A stretch of 12,298 bases of DNA, taken from Muribaculaceae bacterium. Its GTDB lineage: Bacteria > Bacteroidota > Bacteroidia > Bacteroidales > Muribaculaceae. The DNA lies in NCBI GenBank assembly GCA_009775195.1, contig VSPF01000090.1:1-12298 (forward strand), read 5' to 3'. Positions 7,342 through 12,298 of this stretch are shown in pieces. A program made the translations under genes and the position numbers. The notes under the pieces are model-generated. The model was not told where the DNA came from, made no database searches, and was given only the letters and a program-made list of their open reading frames with translations. Position 1 is the stretch's first letter. Each line of letters opens with the position of its first letter.

Positions 7342-7390
7342 GGCAGGAAATCATCGGATGTCCGCGTGGTTTCCTGCCTTATTTTATTAA
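7342..7390 (+). terminator. Intrinsic terminator after the NAGPA fusion gene
   Basis: A 9-bp perfect stem (7342-7350, GGCAGGAAA, with 7370-7378, TTTCCTGCC) can be extended by three further pairs including a wobble. It is followed directly by TTATTTTATTAA. This is the most conventional intrinsic terminator in the window. It lies 31 bases after the stop and 18 bases before the next ATG, so the EEP gene depends on read-through or on a promoter within this short gap. No clear Bacteroidetes promoter was found there. Confidence 0.82.
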
Positions 7391-7396
7391 CAGACT

Positions 7397-8332
7397 ATGA
7401 AAACCAAATTATTATTGCAGGCCGCCATGGCAGCGGCAATCTTTGTGTTCCAGGCGTGCGGCTCGGACGAGCCCGACGAACCGGCTCCCGTACCCGGAAC
7501 AGACGAACCAACCCAAACCATCGATGTGAGGGTCATGTCGTGCAATATCCGTGTTTGTCCCACTTACGACTCGTATTTCGACGGCGACAATAACTGGCGC
7601 TACCGCAAGGAAGAGTTAATCAAAGTCATCAAGGACCAGACACCCGATATAATCGGTATGCAGGAAGTGCTTTACAACCAGCTCAACGACGTAAAGCCAG
7701 CTTTTGACGATGATTATATCGCTTTCGGCGTTGGTGGCGATGACGGCGATACCAATGGCTGTTTCAACGAGCTGTTCGTAAGCCGTAAACGCTTCGACAT
7801 CATCGACAACGGATACTTCTGGCTCAGCGATACACCTGACAAACCCTCGACAGGATGGGGTGCTTACGACTATCGCACCGCTGTGTGGGCTAAACTGAAA
7901 GATAAAGAAACCGATAAAATTTTGCTCGCAGTGAATACGCACCTCGACCATCAGAGTGCCGATGCTCGTGTCAAAGGGGCTATTCTCGTACTTGATAGCA
8001 TACAAAGCATGATAAACGAGGGTAATGTGGTTCTCACCGGCGACTTCAACAGCTCCAAGTCAGACCTTGCGATACAAACCATCACGACCAATATGTTCGG
8101 CAGCTTCCATCTCACTGATAGCCGCACTATTGCAGAAGCTAAAGAAGGCCCCGAATGGACTTATCATGGCTGGGGAAGCCTCATCGCCTCCAACGAATGC
8201 ACGCTCATCGACTTCGTTTTCGTCGGCGGCAATATTGGCTGCGCTAAACACACTCATCTCGATACGACTTATGGCGACGGACGCTATCCGACCGACCATC
8301 TGCCGGTAGTGGCCGACCTCACCGTAAAATAA
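7397..8332 (+). CDS. Endonuclease/exonuclease/phosphatase (EEP) family lipoprotein
   Basis: This 311-residue protein has a lipoprotein signal (hydrophobic stretch ending VFQAC, lipidated Cys21). GSDEPDE follows the cysteine. Acidic residues there fit the surface-export signal described for Bacteroidetes lipoproteins. The catalytic domain spans about 43-311 and carries the metal-dependent EEP motifs: SCNIR (Asn50), GMQEVL (Glu90), NTHLDH (His182, Asp184), TGDFNS (Asp216, Asn218), IDFVFV (Asp272) and TDHLPVV (Asp300, His301). The set looks complete, so an active phosphodiesterase or phosphatase is likely. The fold covers DNases, sphingomyelinases and inositol-phosphate phosphatases. The FWLSDTP and NTHLDHQS context resembles a subgroup common in Bacteroidales exported proteins, whose substrates I cannot name. 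It follows the NAGPA fusion gene on the same strand, which suggests a shared phosphoester substrate (inference). Confidence 0.9.
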   Translation: MKTKLLLQAAMAAAIFVFQACGSDEPDEPAPVPGTDEPTQTIDVRVMSCNIRVCPTYDSYFDGDNNWRYRKEELIKVIKDQTPDIIGMQEVLYNQLNDVKPAFDDDYIAFGVGGDDGDTNGCFNELFVSRKRFDIIDNGYFWLSDTPDKPSTGWGAYDYRTAVWAKLKDKETDKILLAVNTHLDHQSADARVKGAILVLDSIQSMINEGNVVLTGDFNSSKSDLAIQTITTNMFGSFHLTDSRTIAEAKEGPEWTYHGWGSLIASNECTLIDFVFVGGNIGCAKHTHLDTTYGDGRYPTDHLPVVADLTVK

Positions 8333-8454
8333 TAATCGCCTCACGGACGCCCAAGTATAAAAGAAGCAAGTAAGTATCTGCTAAATCTTGCATGTATGGC
8401 TGGGTGGCGTTAAGGGCAGGCTTGAATTATTACGAGGGAAGTAGGTCGAGAGTT
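8333..8454. other. Convergent intergenic gap
   Basis: These 122 bases separate the stop of the EEP gene (+) from the stop of the small lipoprotein gene (-). I see no convincing ORF or RNA gene. Only a 5-bp hairpin (TCGAG at 8446-8450 with CTCGA at 8458-8462) overlaps the lipoprotein stop, too weak to call a terminator. The gap marks the junction between the accessory exported-protein locus and the conserved housekeeping operon. Confidence 0.7.
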
Positions 8455-8724
8455 TTACTCGAGGCCGAGTTTCTTGGCGGCTTCTATGGCGAAGGTATCG
8501 GCGCACGAAGGGTAGCCGGCATCGCGGATGGCGGTTTCGCGGGCGCGGATATCGAGTACGGCGTTCTGCTGTTCCATTGAGTTTTCGGGTAGCGCGGCGG
8601 CGTGTTCGCCCATAGCGCGGCCTGCAGCAGCGGCGACTTCGAGTTCCGTATCGTTGGCATCGGGAGTCGCATCGCCGCACGAAGCCATGGCCATGGCCGC
8701 TAAGATTATTATCGCATATTTCAT
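8455..8724 (-). CDS. Small putative lipoprotein, unknown function
   Basis: This 89-residue protein starts at the ATG at 8724, which overlaps the exonuclease stop as ATGA. That overlap and the resulting signal peptide decide the start over an upstream in-frame ATG at 8751. MKYAIIILAAMAMASC forms a lipoprotein signal with lipidated Cys16. The mature part begins with a short Asp/Thr-rich tether (GDATPDANDTE), then an alanine-rich, probably helical region (AAAAGRAMGEHAA), then QQNAVLDIRARETAIRDAG and a single further cysteine at 74. The mature protein is about 74 residues. I recognise no family. It is the last gene of the minus-strand operon and is probably translationally coupled to the exonuclease. 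It is likely anchored in the inner or outer membrane and facing the periplasm. Confidence 0.75.
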   Translation of the reverse strand: MKYAIIILAAMAMASCGDATPDANDTELEVAAAAGRAMGEHAAALPENSMEQQNAVLDIRARETAIRDAGYPSCADTFAIEAAKKLGLE

Positions 8725-9215
8725 AGCAGTATTATACCGAGCCTTGCGCATGCCTCGGCATCGGCAAGCGCATTGTGGTGATTGTCAAGAGGAATACCGA
8801 AAAACTCGCAAAGCATATCGAGCGATTTAGAGGGGCACATGCCTCGCGGTATTGATTTTCGTGCGGCTTTGAGGGTGCATAAAAATTCGTCGGGTTCGTC
8901 GAGGCCGTACATGCGGCAAGCGGCACGTATGCATCCGCTATCGAATTGGGCGTTATGAGCCACCAGCGGCAACCCTTCGAGCCACTCCTGCCAGTCAGAC
9001 CAAACGTCGCCAAAAGTCGGGGCATCCCACGTGTCTTCTTCTGTGAGGCCGTGTACGGCAGTGTTGTAGCGCGAATACCATTCGGGCTCGGGACACACCA
9101 GTGAGTAGTGGCTGTCGATAATTATACCGTCCTTGACCTTGACCGCGCCGATTGAGCATATGCTTGTGCGTTCGCGGTTGGCGGTTTCTACGTCGATAGC
9201 TATAAAATTATCCAT
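8721..9215 (-). CDS. DEDDh 3'-5' exonuclease (DNA polymerase III epsilon-like)
   Basis: This 164-residue protein is one RNase T/DnaQ-type exonuclease domain, shorter than E. coli epsilon because it has no polymerase-binding tail. The DEDDh residues are visible: Asp8 and Glu10 in FIAIDVETAN, Asp92 in AHNAQFDSGCI, His147 and Asp152 in HHNALADAEA. VHGLTEEDT at 54-62 matches the Exo II region neighbour. Such enzymes degrade single-stranded DNA or RNA from the 3' end with two metal ions. Whether this one proofreads or processes RNA or repair intermediates cannot be read. Its ATG lies inside the end of ispH (8-base overlap) and its stop overlaps the next gene, so it is embedded in a coupled operon. 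Confidence 0.92.
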   Translation of the reverse strand: MDNFIAIDVETANRERTSICSIGAVKVKDGIIIDSHYSLVCPEPEWYSRYNTAVHGLTEEDTWDAPTFGDVWSDWQEWLEGLPLVAHNAQFDSGCIRAACRMYGLDEPDEFLCTLKAARKSIPRGMCPSKSLDMLCEFFGIPLDNHHNALADAEACARLGIILL

Positions 9216-10074
9216 TTATCGTGTCAGATGCTTTACGTGCAACATCCTCCATGAGCCATCGCGGCGTGGATGTTGCACCGCATATACCAATCGATGCTGC
9301 CCCGTCGAGCCACGCCGCATCGATTTGCGACGGGTCGGCGACCAGGTGTGTGCGAGGATTTACCTGTAGGCATTGCTGGTAGAGGATTTTGCCGTTGCTG
9401 CTCTTGGCCCCGGCGACAAACAAGATTACGTCTTTGCTTGCGGCGAAATCGCGCAGGTGGCCGACGCGGTTTGCCACTTGGCGGCAGATTGTGTCGTAAG
9501 ACTCGAAATGCGTGCCCGGTGCGAGACGTCGCTTTATCTCGGCGATGATTTCGCTGAAGCCTTCGAGCGACTTGGTTGTCTGCGAATATAGGGCGATATC
9601 CTTGGTGAAATCGACTTTGTCAAGCCCCGCTATATCTTCTACGACTATGGCGTTGCCCTCGGTCTGACCAACGAGACCGTTTACCTCGGCATGGCCGGCC
9701 TTACCGTAGATTACAATCTGTGTGCGGTTGCCGTCGGCATCATATTTTGCCTTGATGCGCTGTTGCAGTTTCAGGACTACCGGGCATGTGGCATCTATTA
9801 TTTCGATGCCCATGCGTTCGGCAGTGTGATATGTCGACGGTGGTTCGCCATGTGCGCGTAGCAATACCTTGACCCCGCGCAGGTGTTCGAGTTGGTCGTG
9901 GGTGATAGTTTCAAGCCCCTTGCGGCACAGCCGGTCGACCTCGGCCGAATTGTGCACGATATCGCCGAGGCAGTATAGCGGCGAACCGTTCGCCAGTTCC
10001 TCTTCAGCCTTGCGTATGGCTGTGACCACGCCGAAGCAGAAGCCTGATTCGCTGTCAATCTCTACCGTCGTCAT
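9208..10074 (-). CDS. ispH: 4-hydroxy-3-methylbut-2-enyl diphosphate reductase
   Basis: This 288-residue enzyme performs the last step of the MEP isoprenoid pathway, reducing HMBPP to IPP and DMAPP with a [4Fe-4S] cluster. The three cluster cysteines are Cys13 (SGFCFGV), Cys97 (DATCPVV) and Cys197 (DTICRQ). Substrate-binding His41 (IVHN) and His75 (RAHG), catalytic Glu130 (GHAEVNG), Thr166-Thr167 (SQTT) and Ser225-Ser226-Asn227 (KSSNGK) are also present. The C-terminal GICGATSTP is the typical closing motif. Length is close to the usual size (about 280-320). The start at 10074 gives the standard MTTVEIDSESGFC opening and an ATGA overlap with cmk. An upstream in-frame ATG at 10113 would only add a tail inside cmk. 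A stand-alone IspH implies that the cell uses the MEP pathway. Confidence 0.96.
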   Translation of the reverse strand: MTTVEIDSESGFCFGVVTAIRKAEEELANGSPLYCLGDIVHNSAEVDRLCRKGLETITHDQLEHLRGVKVLLRAHGEPPSTYHTAERMGIEIIDATCPVVLKLQQRIKAKYDADGNRTQIVIYGKAGHAEVNGLVGQTEGNAIVVEDIAGLDKVDFTKDIALYSQTTKSLEGFSEIIAEIKRRLAPGTHFESYDTICRQVANRVGHLRDFAASKDVILFVAGAKSSNGKILYQQCLQVNPRTHLVADPSQIDAAWLDGAASIGICGATSTPRWLMEDVARKASDTING

Positions 10075-10769
10075 TTGGCGTTTGTCACTCTCTCGAACTG
10101 GTCGAGGAGCCATGCGTCCTGTTCCTCGATGGTCATGTTGGAATTATCAATAGCAATAGCGTCGTCGGCGCGTCGTAGGGGGCTTTCGGCACGTGTGGTG
10201 TCAATGTGGTCGCGGTGTACTACATTGGCAAGCACTTCTTCGAATGTCACCGCCGAGCCTTTATCAATCATTTCTTTAAAGCGTCGACGGGCACGAGTCT
10301 CGGCTGAGGCGTCGACATATATTTTGAGTTCTGCATCCGGGAAGACGACGGTGCCTATGTCGCGGCCGTCCATCACTATGCCGCGTTTGCGGCCCATCTC
10401 CTTCTGCATGGCCACCAGCGCGTGGCGCACGGCGGGCAGCGCGGCAACGGGCGACACCACGTTCGACACGCGCAGACGGCGTATTTCGGCCTCTACGTCC
10501 ACGCCGTTGAGCATGGTATGCTGCGTGCCGTCGGGCTGCGGTTCGAAATCGACATGTATGTGGGGTAGGGCAGCCTCGAGGGCAGCGGCGTCAGGTTGTC
10601 CGTCGGGTCCGATAAAGCCGGCCTCGAGTGCGAAGAGGGTTACGGCGCGGTACATTGCTCCTGAGTCGATATAGCGGTAACCTATGGCCGATGCCAGGCG
10701 ACGTGCCATGGTGCTTTTGCCCGACGATGAAAATCCGTCGATGGCTATGATGATAGGATTCTTTTCCAT
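10071..10769 (-). CDS. cmk: Cytidylate kinase
   Basis: This 232-residue kinase phosphorylates CMP or dCMP with ATP in pyrimidine nucleotide salvage. The P-loop GFSSSGKST is at 12-20, DSGAMYR at 35-41 (nucleotide-binding segment) and MDGRDIGTVVFPDA at 133-146, all diagnostic for Cmk. An arginine-rich lid (TRARRRF) follows at 158-164. Length is normal for the family. Its ATG shares one base with the porQ stop (TAATG) and its stop overlaps ispH by four bases. The porQ-cmk-ispH order is, as I recall, common in Bacteroidetes. Confidence 0.96.
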   Translation of the reverse strand: MEKNPIIIAIDGFSSSGKSTMARRLASAIGYRYIDSGAMYRAVTLFALEAGFIGPDGQPDAAALEAALPHIHVDFEPQPDGTQHTMLNGVDVEAEIRRLRVSNVVSPVAALPAVRHALVAMQKEMGRKRGIVMDGRDIGTVVFPDAELKIYVDASAETRARRRFKEMIDKGSAVTFEEVLANVVHRDHIDTTRAESPLRRADDAIAIDNSNMTIEEQDAWLLDQFERVTNAK

Positions 10770-11788
10770 TATTGTATCAAGTCGCTGAAATTATACGACA
10801 GGTTGAACATGAAAGTAGTGGCTCCGGTATGGGGCTGTGCGAAAGCCAGCGATATGCCGAAACTCTTGACACGGATACCGCCGCCAAGCGAAAAACCGGA
10901 TAGGAAATTGCGGTTATAGGTACTCATGTCAGTTCGTGTCTTGTAATTGTAGCCTAATGATATATAGTAGTTAGGGTTCGATATCAGGTCTATGCCGAAT
11001 ACGAGGTGGCGGAATAGGTTCGACATAAATTTGTCTTTGACCTCGGGTTGCGACATGTCGGAGCCGTCGCCGGCATCGGTATAGGGCAGATGCCATTTGG
11101 TGAGGTTCCACGCCGTAATCGAGAAACGCAGTGGGAAGGTGCCGAACGACTGCGACCAGCCGAGCCTCACGTCGAAGGGCAGACGGTCGTAAGTGTCGTT
11201 GAAACGTTTTACCTGACCGCCGAGGTTTGCAACGACGAGCGAAAGCGACAGGTCACGGTCGGGGTCGTAATAGTTGATGCCCAAATCGGTTGCGAGGGCA
11301 AAGGCCGAGTACTCTGCGTAGGAGCTGTAGAGTCCCTTTAGGGTAATGCCGCCACGTAATCTATCGGTGATATCGTGGGCATACATGCCGCTGAACGACA
11401 GGTCTTTTGGCGAGAACGAGCCTATAATTGTACCGTCGTCGGTGGCCTCTTTCATCGAGCCGTAGCCGAAATACTGTATTGCAGCCGACCAGCCCGCTCT
11501 TTCGCCTGCGCTGTGCGTATATCGCGCACCGGCGAAATTAGAACCGCCAATGTAGTGCATGTAATTCATTCCCAGCATGTTGCTCATCTCAGGGCCTAAA
11601 AGTGCCGGATTTTGGTCGACAGTTGAAATATCGTCATCAACAAGGCTGATGTTAATTCCGCCTAAACCATAGATTTTTGCCGACGAGGTGACGTTGAGAA
11701 AATTATATGCAGTGCTTCCGTTTTGCGCCGTAGCGCATACGGAAACACCGGCAGTAAACAGTATATATATCAGTTGGCGAAATTTCAT
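10769..11788 (-). CDS. porQ: Type IX secretion system protein PorQ
   Basis: This 339-residue protein has a signal peptide at 1-22 (ending VCATAQ) and then the PorQ family opening STAYNFLNVTSSAKIYGLGG. The family NPALL motif follows (DQNPALLGPEM). The rest alternates amphipathic strands with Gly/Tyr/Phe-rich hairpins and ends in FMFNLSYNFSDLIQ, as expected for an outer-membrane beta-barrel of the PorP/PorQ/PorV type. PorQ is known as an accessory component needed, with PorU, PorV and PorZ, for attaching T9SS cargo to the cell surface in Porphyromonas. The window also encodes a protein with a T9SS sorting domain (224-691), consistent with a working system. It overlaps cmk by one base. The gap to trpS is only 52 bases and holds a hairpin. 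Confidence 0.92.
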   Translation of the reverse strand: MKFRQLIYILFTAGVSVCATAQNGSTAYNFLNVTSSAKIYGLGGINISLVDDDISTVDQNPALLGPEMSNMLGMNYMHYIGGSNFAGARYTHSAGERAGWSAAIQYFGYGSMKEATDDGTIIGSFSPKDLSFSGMYAHDITDRLRGGITLKGLYSSYAEYSAFALATDLGINYYDPDRDLSLSLVVANLGGQVKRFNDTYDRLPFDVRLGWSQSFGTFPLRFSITAWNLTKWHLPYTDAGDGSDMSQPEVKDKFMSNLFRHLVFGIDLISNPNYYISLGYNYKTRTDMSTYNRNFLSGFSLGGGIRVKSFGISLAFAQPHTGATTFMFNLSYNFSDLIQ

Positions 11789-11795
11789 CTTGTAG

Positions 11796-11826
11796 CCGTT
11801 TTTACCTTATAATAACGTAAAAACGG
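11796..11826 (-). promoter_or_regulatory. Inverted repeat just upstream of porQ
   Basis: A 10-bp stem (CCGTTTTTAC at 11796-11805 with GTAAAAACGG at 11817-11826) with an 11-base A/T-rich loop lies in the trpS-porQ gap. On the minus strand it ends 7 bases before the porQ ATG and is followed by CTACAAG, not a T-tract, so it fits a classical terminator poorly. It may be a 5' UTR structure covering the ribosome landing site, or a protein-binding palindrome. Confidence 0.6.
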
Positions 11827-11840
11827 GCCTGCTATTGTGT

Positions 11841-12298
11841 TTAGCGTTGTGGTTCGTATTTCTTGTTGATGAGGTCGGGGTCGTTGAAATAGTCGATTCT
11901 CATGGCATGGCGCACACGGTCGAGGGTGTCGGCGGCGGTGGCGCGCGCTTCCTCGCTGCCCTTGCGCAACATTTCGTATACGGCAGGGATATCTTGCTCG
12001 TATTGCTTACGGCGTTCGCGGATGGGGGCAAGAGTCTCTTCAAGCACATTGAGCAGCAACTTTTTGACAGTGCCGTCGCCTACACCGCCACGGGTGTAGT
12101 GGTCTTTGAGGGCCTGGAGGCTGTCGTAGTCGGGCAGATAGCGGCGCACGTGCTCGTCATTGGCGAAGGCGTCGAGGTAGATGAACGGGCAGTTCCCCTC
12201 GAGGTGGCCCGGGTCTTCGATATTGAGGTGGAGAGGGTCGGTATACATGCTGTTGACCTTCTTTTTGACCTCTTTGGGGGTATCGGAGAGATATATGC
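11841..12298 (-). CDS. trpS: Tryptophan--tRNA ligase, C-terminal part
   Basis: The minus-strand frame is open to the window edge and gives the last 151 residues, ending NKKYEPQR. The visible part begins IYLSDTPKEVKKKVNSMYTDP, which matches the region just after the KMSKS loop of TrpS ('I.LsD.peev.kKv..a.TDP'). A helical anticodon-binding domain follows. LKDHYTRGGVGDGTVKKLL and the ETLAPIRERRKQYE stretch correspond to the conserved 'GdlK..l...l...l.pi..r' end of the family. The ATG at 12246-12248 is internal; the true start, the Rossmann domain and KMSKS lie outside the window. The enzyme charges tRNA-Trp in the cytoplasm. porQ follows 52 bases downstream in the same direction. Confidence 0.9.
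   Translation of the reverse strand, partial: IYLSDTPKEVKKKVNSMYTDPLHLNIEDPGHLEGNCPFIYLDAFANDEHVRRYLPDYDSLQALKDHYTRGGVGDGTVKKLLLNVLEETLAPIRERRKQYEQDIPAVYEMLRKGSEEARATAADTLDRVRHAMRIDYFNDPDLINKKYEPQR

Noticed and set aside
8685..8698. 14-bp palindrome GCCATGGCCATGGC
   Set aside because: It lies inside the Ala-Met repeat of a signal peptide and is explained by coding sequence.
8725..8751. Upstream in-frame start for the small lipoprotein
   Set aside because: It would add a charged stretch before the lipoprotein signal and lose the ATGA coupling at 8724.
10075..10113. Upstream in-frame start for ispH
   Set aside because: The extra 13 residues lie inside cmk, while the start at 10074 gives the standard IspH N-terminus and an ATGA overlap.

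Overview
The window looks like a piece of a Bacteroidales chromosome, most likely from the Muribaculaceae or a close gut relative. The support is a type IX secretion (T9SS) sorting domain, a PorQ homologue, a SusD-like C-terminus, Bacteroidetes-style lipoprotein signals, A/T-rich start sites without clear Shine-Dalgarno sequences, and the gene order porQ-cmk-ispH. The family-level placement is inference.

The window has two halves that converge at about 8333-8454. The left half (1-8332, + strand) is an accessory locus of exported proteins. It opens with the last 45 codons of a SusD/RagB-like outer-membrane lipoprotein and a strong GC-rich hairpin. Next comes a 155-residue protein made of a signal peptide, a small beta-rich module and a T9SS type A sorting domain. 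Three tandem paralogues follow (735-2615, 2696-4531, 4608-7310), each a secreted right-handed parallel beta-helix protein. The first two stop where the helix module ends. The third continues into a phosphodiester glycosidase domain of the NAGPA/DUF2233 family (PF09992). Homologous hairpins separate the paralogues. After a conventional terminator comes a lipoprotein of the endonuclease/exonuclease/phosphatase (EEP) fold.

The right half (8455-12298, - strand) is conserved housekeeping sequence. Read in its own direction it is trpS (3' part), porQ, cmk, ispH, a DEDDh exonuclease and a small lipoprotein. From porQ onward each gene overlaps the next by 1 to 8 bases, so it is probably one translationally coupled operon.

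The most interesting proposal is that the left locus captures and cleaves phosphodiester-linked glycans. It would combine a SusC/D-type importer (only its SusD tail is visible), beta-helix proteins as glycan-binding or scaffold partners, a NAGPA-type enzyme to remove a sugar from a sugar-1-phosphodiester, and a surface or periplasmic EEP hydrolase to act on the remaining phosphoester. The domain calls come from motifs in the sequence. The pathway is inference. No tRNA, rRNA, CRISPR array, insertion sequence or integrase was seen.
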